In this document: in pieces, positions 54,934-63,535 of the stretch | How the letters are laid out: every line of letters starts with the position of its first letter | Numbering within the stretch: position 1 is the stretch's first letter | DNA from: Kriegella aquimaris | GTDB lineage: Bacteria; Bacteroidota; Bacteroidia; Flavobacteriales; Flavobacteriaceae | Assembly (NCBI RefSeq): GCF_900103215.1 | Contig: NZ_FNGV01000010.1 | Span: 144,876-208,875, forward strand | Length of the DNA stretch: 64,000 bases | Direction: 5' to 3' | Position numbers and translations under genes: made by a program | The notes under the pieces: generated by a model | What the model was told of the DNA's origin: nothing | The model's database searches: none | The model's input: only the letters and a program-made list of their open reading frames with translations

Positions 54934-56289
54934 TCAATACGCTTTTTCCTCTCCCCGTACCGCATTGGTAACGGTCTGTCCGATAATACGGATATCAAGT
55001 CCTAAAGTCCATTTTTCGACATAAAAAATATCCAACCGTACTCGGTTTAAAATATCGGCTTGCTTGAGTATTTCTCCTCGGTAACCGCTTACTTGTGCCA
55101 AACCGGTAATGCCCGGTTTTACAAAGTGGCGTACCAAATATTTATCGACCGAGGTTTCATAATCCACCGTATGTAGTTCCATGTGCGGGCGTGGCCCGAC
55201 CACACTCATATCACCCAGAAACACATTAAAGAATTGGGGCAGTTCATCGATACTGGTCTTTCGTAATATTTTGCCAATTTTGGTGATGCGCATATCGTTT
55301 TTGCTGGCCATTTTTGAATCGGCATCGGTACTCGCGGTCATCGACCGGAATTTATAGCACCAAAAAGCTTTGCGCTTAAAACCATGACGCTTTTGCTTAA
55401 AGAATAAATTACCAGGAGATTCCAATTTTATCAATATATATAATAGCGGAGTCAACCAAGAGAGCACGGTAAGAATGACCATGGAAGAAAATAGGATGTC
55501 AAAGGTACGTTTGGCGAGACGCCCAAACTCGGTGTCCAAAGGAACCTTACGAAGGTTGAGTACGGGTATATTACCGTAGGTTTCGATTGACATCGCCCGG
55601 GAATAGATTTCCTTATTATCAAGAATAATCTTAAACTTAATCAAATTGTTATCGGCAAATTGAATCAAGTTTTCCAATTGTTTCCGACTAAATTTGGAGG
55701 CCACACAATAGACCTGGTCGATGTCATGCTGTAGCATATAACCAAAGCAATCTGAAATCTTGCCCAGATAGGTAGGGCTTTTAGACTCTTTATCATCGAA
55801 AAAGCCTTGGTAACGATACCCGAAATAGGGGTCGTCAAATTCCTTGCGAATTTTTTTAAGGTTGGCATCCCTGCCCAGTACGACCACATTGACAAAGTTT
55901 CCGCCGATCATACGATATTTTCGCGTCATCCAAAAGAAAAGGATGCGGTAGCCAATAAAAAAGCTACACAGTATGGCGAAAACAAATAATTGGTAGTTTA
56001 ACGAGTCGTAAGTACGTCCCTTTAGACCGAAGAGTGCAAAATAGGCCAACCCATAAATAGTATACAAATGTAGTGTCTTGAGAAACTTGTCCGAAAAACG
56101 CTCCTTACGTTCGGTAGGGTAGTAATCTAAAAAATAAGTGATGACCAACCACGAGACATTATAGTATAAGATGTTAAAAGGGTCAAGGTACGTATGTGGT
56201 GTCAAGAAATACAACACCCCGTTAATAATCCCCAAATGTATGAATATGGAAAGCGGGATTATAAAATCGGAATTCTTTAATTTTCTCAT
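54934..56289 (-). CDS. Polyprenyl-phosphate sugar-phosphate transferase (WcaJ/WbaP type), copy 2
   Basis: 451 residues, the same length as copy 1 at 16.25 kb and near-identical over long stretches (IINGVLYFLTP, SRAMSIE, VPVLNLRKVPLDTEF versus IPVLNLRKVPLDTEF, KQKRHGFKR, DMSVVGPRPHM). It has N-terminal helices, a nucleotide-binding-like middle domain (VNVVVLGRDAN) and a catalytic core with KFRSM and DELPQFFNVFLGDMSVVGPR. It would start synthesis of the repeat unit for the right gene set. It is the first gene of the minus-strand run that continues with wza 330 bases later. Confidence 0.97.
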   Translation of the reverse strand: MRKLKNSDFIIPLSIFIHLGIINGVLYFLTPHTYLDPFNILYYNVSWLVITYFLDYYPTERKERFSDKFLKTLHLYTIYGLAYFALFGLKGRTYDSLNYQLFVFAILCSFFIGYRILFFWMTRKYRMIGGNFVNVVVLGRDANLKKIRKEFDDPYFGYRYQGFFDDKESKSPTYLGKISDCFGYMLQHDIDQVYCVASKFSRKQLENLIQFADNNLIKFKIILDNKEIYSRAMSIETYGNIPVLNLRKVPLDTEFGRLAKRTFDILFSSMVILTVLSWLTPLLYILIKLESPGNLFFKQKRHGFKRKAFWCYKFRSMTASTDADSKMASKNDMRITKIGKILRKTSIDELPQFFNVFLGDMSVVGPRPHMELHTVDYETSVDKYLVRHFVKPGITGLAQVSGYRGEILKQADILNRVRLDIFYVEKWTLGLDIRIIGQTVTNAVRGEEKAY

Positions 56290-56673
56290 AGAACAATTGT
56301 TTTAATTCCGTTCACTCATCAAAAAATATTACATCACCCTTCTCCGAAACGGTATTCGTAATATATACCTGGCCAGCCAATACTTATGATGATTTTCGCG
56401 GTACTTTTCAATATAAAAAACTAAAAATCAATTAGTTAGGTTGTTAAATTGAGAAATGATATCCTATTTTTGGATACTTCGGCAAATATATACATAAGGT
56501 CGAAAGTGACAAAAGCAAAGGGAGTGTTCTGTCTAATAATTGAATAGTCTGTAATTAATGGGAGGGTAACTTATAATTTAGGAAATTCAAGACCTTATTT
56601 TAGCGAATATGGAGATTGGGGTAAGTTAAATGTTGTGAGGGTGAAAATGTAGGAAGGGGTTTGACTAAATTTA
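56290..56673. other. Leader of priming transferase copy 2
   Basis: About 380 bases upstream of the transferase start, without a gene. Short blocks such as TATTCGTAATAT (56350) also occur in the leader of copy 1 (17858-17875), which hints at shared regulation. No promoter could be fixed. Confidence 0.4.
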
Positions 56674-56723
56674 AATATACCGAGCAGAACGAAGGTAGTC
56701 GCCTTCTTTTTGCTCGGTATATT
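56674..56723 (-). terminator. Long hairpin after uxaA, probable terminator
   Basis: The arms AATATACCGAGCA (56674-56686) and TGCTCGGTATATT (56711-56723) pair perfectly; an inner GAAGG/CCTTC stem closes a six-base loop. It lies about 60 bases after the uxaA stop and would end the uronate operon transcript. The following minus-strand sequence (TTAAATTTAG) is only weakly U-rich. Confidence 0.65.
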
Positions 56724-56784
56724 AGTGTTGTTGTACTTAAAAAACCATTAAGGTTCTGTCAATTTGAGTACAGGCGAATATGTG

Positions 56785-58395
56785 CTACAATGAAACGCCC
56801 CGTTTCCAATGAATAAAATCGTTCTGGTTCATCTGATCGGCCTTGGAGATAATTTCGCCACTGGCCACTTTGACCACGTATTCCAAAATTTCGTTGCCCA
56901 TTTCGGCAATCGTTTTTTCTCCGCGCACTACCGCCCCGGTTTCGATATCGATAATGTCCGGCATTTTTTCGGCGACCAGGGTATTGGACGATACTTTAAT
57001 AATAGGGGCGATCGGGTTGCCCGTAGGTGTACCCAATCCCGTTGAAAACAATACGACCGAAGCTCCCGAACCGACCATGCCAGTGGTACTTTCCACATCG
57101 TTCCCGGGAGTACATAGTAAATTTAAACCCGGTTTGGTAACGTATTCGCCATAGTCCAGTACCGCCTGAATGGGGGAGGTGCCTCCTTTTTTGGCGGCTC
57201 CTGCCGATTTCATGGCATCGGTGATCAAACCGTCTTTGATATTCCCCGGGGAAGGGTTCATGTCAAAACCGGAACCTGCCGCTTCCGCCGCATTTTCATA
57301 AGCTTTCATCAGCTCCATAAAACGTTGGGCATCGGCTTCGTTGACACAGCGGTTGACGAGTTCTTGTTCGACGCCACAGAGTTCAGGAAATTCAGAAAGT
57401 ATAGGCGAACCGCCCAATGCGGCCAAGAGATCTGAGGCATAACCCAACGCAGGGTTGGCAGAAATACCCGAAAATCCGTCAGAGCCTCCGCATTCCAAGC
57501 CCATTTTTAGTTTTGAAAGGGGCGCCGGTTGCCGCGGAATCTTATTGGCTTCCTTTATGGCCGCAAAAGACTCTTTGATAATCGTATTCAGCATTTCGTC
57601 CACCGTACCCATGGCCTGTTGCTCGTAAATCAAAATCGGTTTTTTAATATCGGGATTGATGGTACGCAAGGCCGTATTAAAGGTTTCGACCTGTAGGTTT
57701 TGACAGCCCAGGCTTAAAATGGTGGCTCCGGCAACGTTCGGGTTGTTGACATAACCGGCCAATAAAGTCGCCAGCGAATCGGAGTCTTGGCGCATTCCGC
57801 CGCAACCGCCCTGATGGGTGATAAAACGTACGTCGATATTGTCGAATACTTCCCGGTTCGGGGCTTCGGGTGCATCGGTCTGTGCCGTACCATGAACCAA
57901 ACTGCGGAGCAATTGGCGTTGGCTGCTGGTCTTATTGAACGAAAGTTCTTTTTCGAAAACTTCCTTTAGCAATTCCACATTTCGGTTTTCACAGAAAACC
58001 AACGGAAAGAATAGCCATACATTGGCGGTACCTACCTGTCCGTCACCACGATCGTAGCCCATAAACGTACGGTCTTTCCAAGCCGAAATGTCGGGAGGCG
58101 TCCAACCTGTAGTCTCGGTTTTTTCCTTAACGGGCGTACTCTGGTGTTTGACATTATCAACCGTAAGCACATCGCCTTTTTTGATTTCGGTAACTGCTTT
58201 TCCGACCAATACCCCGTACATATAAATTTTGTCCTCGGGTGCCAAATCGACCATGGTGATTTTGTGCTTGGCCTTGGTGTCGGATAAGATGATGATATCC
58301 TCGCCCTCAAAGGCAATTTTGTCACCTTGTACCAAGCCGACCAGTGCGATGGCTACGTTATCTTCGGGTTGTACCTTTATTAGTTTATGTTCCAT
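56785..58395 (-). CDS. uxaA: Altronate dehydratase
   Basis: 536 residues. The N-terminal SAF domain (KLIKVQPEDNVAIALVGLVQGD, about residues 4-100) is followed by the large UxaA domain with THQGGCGGMRQDSD, LSLGCQN, GLECGGSDGFSGISANPALG, and the late GSGASVVLFSTGLGTPTGNP. It removes water from D-altronate to give 2-keto-3-deoxygluconate in the cytoplasm, an iron-dependent step of galacturonate breakdown. It is the last gene of the uronate run and lies six bases after uxaB, so the two are coupled. Slightly longer than the 495-residue E. coli protein. Confidence 0.96.
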   Translation of the reverse strand: MEHKLIKVQPEDNVAIALVGLVQGDKIAFEGEDIIILSDTKAKHKITMVDLAPEDKIYMYGVLVGKAVTEIKKGDVLTVDNVKHQSTPVKEKTETTGWTPPDISAWKDRTFMGYDRGDGQVGTANVWLFFPLVFCENRNVELLKEVFEKELSFNKTSSQRQLLRSLVHGTAQTDAPEAPNREVFDNIDVRFITHQGGCGGMRQDSDSLATLLAGYVNNPNVAGATILSLGCQNLQVETFNTALRTINPDIKKPILIYEQQAMGTVDEMLNTIIKESFAAIKEANKIPRQPAPLSKLKMGLECGGSDGFSGISANPALGYASDLLAALGGSPILSEFPELCGVEQELVNRCVNEADAQRFMELMKAYENAAEAAGSGFDMNPSPGNIKDGLITDAMKSAGAAKKGGTSPIQAVLDYGEYVTKPGLNLLCTPGNDVESTTGMVGSGASVVLFSTGLGTPTGNPIAPIIKVSSNTLVAEKMPDIIDIETGAVVRGEKTIAEMGNEILEYVVKVASGEIISKADQMNQNDFIHWKRGVSL

Positions 58396-58401
58396 CTGCG
58401 A

Positions 58402-59859
58402 TTATGTTGTAGGGTTAGAGGTGGTGGCAAAGGTTTTAAAACCTTGTTCGACTCCTTGTTTTTCTATCAATTCGAGGGCATGGGCCATAGCTTCGGCCAA
58501 GCCTTTGATTGCCGTCACGTTCTGGTCCCAATAACTTTCCTTGCTTAAAACTTCTTTCGCTATAAGGGTATAGTCGTTCGAACTCCAAATAGCTGACAGT
58601 TCTGCCACTAAAGTGGCATCGTCATTGACCGGTAATTTCTCATCCTTCCATTCGCCCTTGTAAAATCGGATCAAACAGGCAAAGGCAAAGACCAAATGTT
58701 GGGGCAGTGCGTTGTTTTCTTCTACATATTCCAACAAGCTGGGCAATACCCGTACCTTAAATTTGGAAATGGAGTTCAGGGCAATACTGGCTAACTGATG
58801 TTTTATAAACGGATTTCGAAAACGGTCGAAGACATCGTTGGCGAATTGTTCCAATTCGTTTTTATCCATGTCAAGGGTCGGAATGATTTCGTCAAAAACG
58901 GCCGAACGGATAAAAGCGCCCGTGAAATCATTATCCACACTCTCTTTGACGGTTTCATTGCCATACAATAAAGAGAAGGGTACCATAGCGGTATGGGCAC
59001 CGTTTAAGATACGAACCTTCCGGGTGCGATAGGGTTGCATATCGGCAACAATCTTAACATCCAAATCGGTTTTATCAAAGGGGAGCTTTCTTTTTAAATC
59101 GGCATCGCCTTCGATAACCCATAGAAAAAAGGTCTCCGCACTAACGATAAGGTTGTCTTCATAATCCAATTGCTTGTTATAGTCCTTGATCTGATCTCTG
59201 GGATATCCGGGAACGATACGGTCGACCAGCGTATTGTGGAAACTACAGGCGTTTAAGACCCAATTTTTAAAAGTATCTTCCAAATTCCATTCCTCGATAT
59301 AGGTCAGTATGATTTGCTTTAAGGTATCGGAATTGTGGTTTATCAATTCACAGGGAATCAGGGTCAAGCCCTTTTCGGCGGCCCCGTCAAAATGTTTCCA
59401 TCGTTCATAGAGCAGTACCGTAAGCTTGGCGGGAAAGGATGTCGGAGGCCGCATGCCGACCGTATCGCTTGCCACATGGGCAATGCCCGCTTCGGTGGTG
59501 TTCGATATGATAAACTCCAACGCTTCTTCCTTGGCCAAGGCCAAATAGTCATCAAAATTGGCGTACGGATCTACCCCTTTGACAATATTGGTGATCAGTT
59601 CTTTTTCTTGGGTTTCCGCACCATTTTTTATCCCTTTCATAAATAGGGTGTACAAACCGTCTTGGGCGTTCAAAAGGTCGACCATACCCCGGTCGATGGG
59701 TTGTACTACGGCAATTCCGGCATTAAAATCCACTTCCTGATTTAACTTTTGAAATGCGTATTCTACAAATGCGCGTAAAAAGTTGCCTTCCCCAAATTGG
59801 ATGACCTTAATCGGCAAGGTAGCTTCTAGACCGTTATTTTTTCTATTTAATTTTTTCAC
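58402..59859 (-). CDS. uxaB: Tagaturonate reductase (altronate oxidoreductase)
   Basis: 485 residues from a GTG at 59859; no ATG gives a better start, and the length matches the E. coli enzyme (483). The start KVIQFGEGNFLRAFVEYAFQ holds the NAD motif; the polyol-dehydrogenase signature appears as TRKVRILNGAHTAMVPF (about residue 286 on), with the K, N and H active-site residues. It reduces D-tagaturonate to D-altronate with NADH. The isomerase that makes tagaturonate from galacturonate (UxaC) is not in the window. The TRAP transporter genes begin 160 bases upstream. Confidence 0.96.
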   Translation of the reverse strand: MKKLNRKNNGLEATLPIKVIQFGEGNFLRAFVEYAFQKLNQEVDFNAGIAVVQPIDRGMVDLLNAQDGLYTLFMKGIKNGAETQEKELITNIVKGVDPYANFDDYLALAKEEALEFIISNTTEAGIAHVASDTVGMRPPTSFPAKLTVLLYERWKHFDGAAEKGLTLIPCELINHNSDTLKQIILTYIEEWNLEDTFKNWVLNACSFHNTLVDRIVPGYPRDQIKDYNKQLDYEDNLIVSAETFFLWVIEGDADLKRKLPFDKTDLDVKIVADMQPYRTRKVRILNGAHTAMVPFSLLYGNETVKESVDNDFTGAFIRSAVFDEIIPTLDMDKNELEQFANDVFDRFRNPFIKHQLASIALNSISKFKVRVLPSLLEYVEENNALPQHLVFAFACLIRFYKGEWKDEKLPVNDDATLVAELSAIWSSNDYTLIAKEVLSKESYWDQNVTAIKGLAEAMAHALELIEKQGVEQGFKTFATTSNPTT

Positions 59860-60020
59860 AACTTGAATTTTGAGTAATTAATGGATACGAAATAGCTTGT
59901 AAAATCGATAGTTCTAATCGTTAACTGAACGACCGCGGCTATTTTGACTTAAATGATGGTTTTTAGTATGCCCTTACGGACACATTCTTAAAACTGCTTG
60001 GTTGTCGCATGCAGCTATTG

Positions 60021-61319
60021 TTACAGATCAAAAAGACTAGGCAACCACAAACTTAATTGTGGAATATAGGTGACAAGGAACAACGCAATGATCATGGCGA
60101 TAAACAAAGGCAACAAAGGTTTAAAGACCTTTTCAATGGTCGTCTTTGCAATACCAACGCCCACGAAGAGCACCGATCCCACGGGGGGTGTACAGAGTCC
60201 GATACAAAGGTTGAGTACCATAATGATTCCGAAATGCACCGGGTCTAGTCCTAATTTGGTCACCACGGGTAAAAATATCGGGGTAAAGATCAAGACAGCG
60301 GGGGTCATATCCATAAATATTCCAACAAATAAAAGCAACAGGTTGATGATTAATAGGATGACGATTTTATTATCGCTCAAGCCTAAAAGTCCTGTGCTGA
60401 TATCTTGCGGAATGTTCTCGTACGACAGTGCCCAAGACATACACATGGAAGCCCCGATAAGCAACATCACAATAGCGGTAGTTGCCGAGGAATCCAATAG
60501 GATTTGTGGGAGTTTAGGAAAGGATATTTCCTTATATATAAAACCAAGAATCAGGCTATAGAGTACGGCGATGGCCGAAGCTTCCGTAGCGGTAAAGACT
60601 CCGGAGACAATACCTCCGATAACAACGACGAGCATAAAAAGGCTCGGAAGTGCATCGATAAAGGTTCGGAATACTTCTTTTAGGGTACTTCGTTTTCCGA
60701 CTTTATATTTTTTCTTTTTCGCCCAAAAGGAAGCCACGATCATTAAAAAGAGTCCCGTTAAGATACCGGGAATGTAACCCGCCAAAAACAGGGCTGCAAT
60801 AGATGCGCCGCCACTGGCCAGTGAATAAACGATCAGTACATTACTCGGTGGAATGACCAAACCGGTCGTAGCCGATGTGATATTGACGGCCGCCCCGAAT
60901 TCACGGGAATAACCTTCTTTTTCCATTTCAGGACCTAAAATACTTCCCATCGCCGATGCGGAAGCCATAGCCGAACCGGCAATGGCACCCATCAACATGG
61001 CCGCAATAACGTTGATAAGGGCAAGTCCGCCCGGAAGCGAACCCACCAAGGTTTTGGCAAAGGCAATAAGTCTATGGGCGATACCCCCTTTATTCATCAG
61101 CTCTCCCGAGAGTACAAAGAAGGGTATGGCGAGCAGCGCAAAACTGTCGAGCCCGGTGGCCATACGCTGTGAAACCGTTGTAAAGGCCGGTATGGCGGGA
61201 ATGCTGACCAACATAGTCAACATTGACGAGATGGCAATACTCCAGGCGACCGGTGTACCAATGGCCAAAAGACATAAAAAACTGAGTACCAATACAAAAA
61301 TGGGTAGACTTTCCAACAT
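60021..61319 (-). CDS. dctM: TRAP transporter large permease (DctM type)
   Basis: 432 residues with about 12 helices. Family marks are SGELMNKGGIAHRLIAFAKT, AMLMGAIAGSAMASASAMGS, EMEKEGYSREFGAAVNITSA, GLVIPPSN and CIGLCTPPVGSVLFVG near the end. It is the sodium-driven channel subunit of the tripartite uptake system in the inner membrane. It lies two bases after the small permease gene. With the uronate enzymes on both sides, the likely cargo is a hexuronate or its keto acid. Confidence 0.96.
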   Translation of the reverse strand: MLESLPIFVLVLSFLCLLAIGTPVAWSIAISSMLTMLVSIPAIPAFTTVSQRMATGLDSFALLAIPFFVLSGELMNKGGIAHRLIAFAKTLVGSLPGGLALINVIAAMLMGAIAGSAMASASAMGSILGPEMEKEGYSREFGAAVNITSATTGLVIPPSNVLIVYSLASGGASIAALFLAGYIPGILTGLFLMIVASFWAKKKKYKVGKRSTLKEVFRTFIDALPSLFMLVVVIGGIVSGVFTATEASAIAVLYSLILGFIYKEISFPKLPQILLDSSATTAIVMLLIGASMCMSWALSYENIPQDISTGLLGLSDNKIVILLIINLLLLFVGIFMDMTPAVLIFTPIFLPVVTKLGLDPVHFGIIMVLNLCIGLCTPPVGSVLFVGVGIAKTTIEKVFKPLLPLFIAMIIALFLVTYIPQLSLWLPSLFDL

Positions 61320-61321
61320 GG

Positions 61322-61783
61322 TTATTTTTTTAAGAGATCGGATACTTTATAGAAAATGATAAGGAGGCCACTGATCGGAAGAATCATATAGACTACCGCC
61401 AAGGGTATTTGAAGTGCAGGTGATTGTTGCCCTAACAGATACGAAATGTAGACCAAGCGCGAGCCGCCAATAACGAAGGCGACCGAAACAAAGAGAATGA
61501 TCAAAACAGTGACTATGGTCTTCAGCTTTTTCCGGTTCTTGGCACTGGCCCTCGAGGGCAAGATATCAATAGCTACGTGCAAGTCTTTGCCTGCTACGTA
61601 GGCGGCACCTAAAATACCGATCCATATCATAAGATAGCGCGCCAATTCATCGGTGAACGAACTGGGATCTCCCGTAACATAGCGGGTAAAAACCTGCCAG
61701 AGTACGTTGACCACCATAACGGACATGATGACCACAAGTGCCCTGCCTAAAATTTTGTCGATTAGTTTTCGTATTTCGGTCAT
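61322..61783 (-). CDS. dctQ: TRAP transporter small permease (DctQ type)
   Basis: 153 residues, four helices. The conserved VNVLWQVFTRYVTGDPSSFTDELARYLMIWI block (read in two halves, around residues 24-53) and the following GAAYVAGKDLHVAIDIL are the DctQ signature, with the W-x-x-x-x-R pattern. It assembles with DctM to form the membrane complex. It lies one base from the binding-protein stop upstream and two bases from dctM, so all three are translated as a unit. Confidence 0.95.
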   Translation of the reverse strand: MTEIRKLIDKILGRALVVIMSVMVVNVLWQVFTRYVTGDPSSFTDELARYLMIWIGILGAAYVAGKDLHVAIDILPSRASAKNRKKLKTIVTVLIILFVSVAFVIGGSRLVYISYLLGQQSPALQIPLAVVYMILPISGLLIIFYKVSDLLKK

Positions 61784-61784
61784 A

Positions 61785-62762
61785 TTACTTGGTTTCTTGT
61801 ATTTGTTTGATCAACGGATAGATTTCACTATCGTTTTTATAGTCTTCCAGAATGTCCGCTACTTTATCGGCGAAAAGGGTTTTGTCAGGTCGGATAATTT
61901 CGACACCTGCTTTTTCAACTTCCCGTAAGGCTTCCGCTTCGGCTTCTGCCCATAATACACGTTGGTATTTGACGGATTCGGTCACTGCTTCGTTCAGCCA
62001 TTTTTGCTCTTGTTCAGATAGCTTGTCCCAAACATAGGTACCCATCAATAATACATCGGGCAAGACGGTATGCTCGTCCAAAGAATAGTATTTACACACC
62101 TCATAATGTCTGGAAAGGTAAAAACTCGGCGGATTGTTCTCTGCGCCGTCTACAACCCCTTGTTGTAACGAGGTGTAGAGTTCACCCCATGAAATGGGTG
62201 TCGGGGAACCCCCTAATTCTTGTACCATACGTACCGCGGTGGCACTCTCCATCACCCGTATCTTCTGACCTTTCAGGTCATCAGGGGTGTGAATGGGTTT
62301 GTGCATGGTATAAAAACTACGGCTTCCCGCATCGTAATATCCTAGCCCTTTGAGCCAATATTTCTTGCCATCGTCTAAAAGCTCCTGGCCAATGGGGCCG
62401 TCTAGTACATCAAAAGAATGCTGGCGATCCCGAAAGAGAAACGGAAGCCCCAAAACGGTCATCTTATGCGCAAAATTTTCAAGCACCCCCACCGATACCT
62501 TGGTCATATCGAGACTGCCGATCTGCAAAAGCTCTAGGCATTCGCGCTCGGTACCGAGTTGCTGGCTGGGATAAATCTCCAGTTTGAGTTTGCCTCCCGA
62601 TCTTTGCAACAGATCTTCCCCCATTTTCACCATGGCCTTATGAACCGAATGACTTACATCGAGGCCGTGGCCCAATCTTAGTGTTTTTGTGCTATTTTCC
62701 ATGGAGCAGCCCATGAGCAACATAAGAACAAGTGTTGCGGAGAAGTTTCTGATCAATCGCAT
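61785..62762 (-). CDS. dctP: TRAP transporter substrate-binding lipoprotein (DctP type)
   Basis: 325 residues. The signal ends in LLMGC (Cys19), so the protein is lipid-anchored rather than free in the periplasm. The DctP fold shows LEIYPSQQLGTERECLELLQ, LGLPFLFRDRQHSFDVLDG, the arginine that clamps the ligand carboxylate in KGQKIRVMESATAVRMVQ, and WGELYTSLQQGVVDGAENNP. Uronate binding fits the neighbours, but the exact ligand is inferred. It is three bases from the aldolase gene upstream and two bases from dctQ. Confidence 0.95.
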   Translation of the reverse strand: MRLIRNFSATLVLMLLMGCSMENSTKTLRLGHGLDVSHSVHKAMVKMGEDLLQRSGGKLKLEIYPSQQLGTERECLELLQIGSLDMTKVSVGVLENFAHKMTVLGLPFLFRDRQHSFDVLDGPIGQELLDDGKKYWLKGLGYYDAGSRSFYTMHKPIHTPDDLKGQKIRVMESATAVRMVQELGGSPTPISWGELYTSLQQGVVDGAENNPPSFYLSRHYEVCKYYSLDEHTVLPDVLLMGTYVWDKLSEQEQKWLNEAVTESVKYQRVLWAEAEAEALREVEKAGVEIIRPDKTLFADKVADILEDYKNDSEIYPLIKQIQETK

Positions 62763-62765
62763 GTG

Positions 62766-63437
62766 TTAGTTGTTTCGTACTTTCTTGATAGTATCCAATG
62801 TGTTTTTGACCGTTTGGGTCAGACCGACGAAATCTTGATCGGCCAATACCTGTTTTGAGATCAATTTCGACCCCATACCTACGCAGATCACTCCGGCATC
62901 GAACCATCCCCTAAGGTTGTCTTCTTCCGGTGATACGCCTCCAGTCGGCATAATGCTCGTCCAAGGGCAGGGCCCTTTGATTCCTTTTACGAACCCGGGA
63001 CCATAAAGGTCGCCAGGGAATAATTTAACAATCTCGCAGCCCAGTTCCTCGGCACGGGAAATTTCGGTTAGCGAACCACAACCGGGAGACCATAACACTT
63101 TTCTACGGTTACAGACCACGGCGATATCTTCCCTTAAAACAGGGGTTACGATAAAGTTCGCGCCCAATTGCATGTACAGCGAGGCGGCAGCGGCATCGGT
63201 AATCGAGCCAACACCCAAAATCATGCCCGGTAATTCGGCCAATGCATATTTGTTGAGTTCCGCAAATATTTCAAAGGCGAAATCGCCCCGAGCGGTAAAT
63301 TCCATAAGGCGTGCACCACCATCATAACAGGCTTTGAGCACTTTTTTTCCTAAAACGGTATCGGGATGGTAAAACAAAGGAACCATTCCAGTTTCTTTCA
63401 TTACCGCAGCTACTTCTAATCTTGAATATCGGGCCAT
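62766..63437 (-). CDS. eda: KDPG/KHG aldolase
   Basis: 223 residues. TIM-barrel motifs are GMVPLFYHPDTVLGKKVLKA, LMEFTARGDFAFEIF (catalytic glutamate), NFIVTPVL, and KLFPGDLYGPGFVKGI with the Schiff-base lysine of KLFPG, then IMPTGGVSPEED. It splits 2-keto-3-deoxy-6-phosphogluconate to pyruvate and glyceraldehyde-3-phosphate, the last step of the uronate pathway. It lies about 100 bases after the kinase gene that makes its substrate. Confidence 0.95.
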   Translation of the reverse strand: MARYSRLEVAAVMKETGMVPLFYHPDTVLGKKVLKACYDGGARLMEFTARGDFAFEIFAELNKYALAELPGMILGVGSITDAAAASLYMQLGANFIVTPVLREDIAVVCNRRKVLWSPGCGSLTEISRAEELGCEIVKLFPGDLYGPGFVKGIKGPCPWTSIMPTGGVSPEEDNLRGWFDAGVICVGMGSKLISKQVLADQDFVGLTQTVKNTLDTIKKVRNN

Positions 63438-63535
63438 TTTTATGGGTACTTGTTTAAGTTGTATTATCGATTTGAATCAAAGCGGAAAAATTCCAAATTA
63501 AATTGGCGCCTTCCGCTTCACATGTGGTCGGTCGG

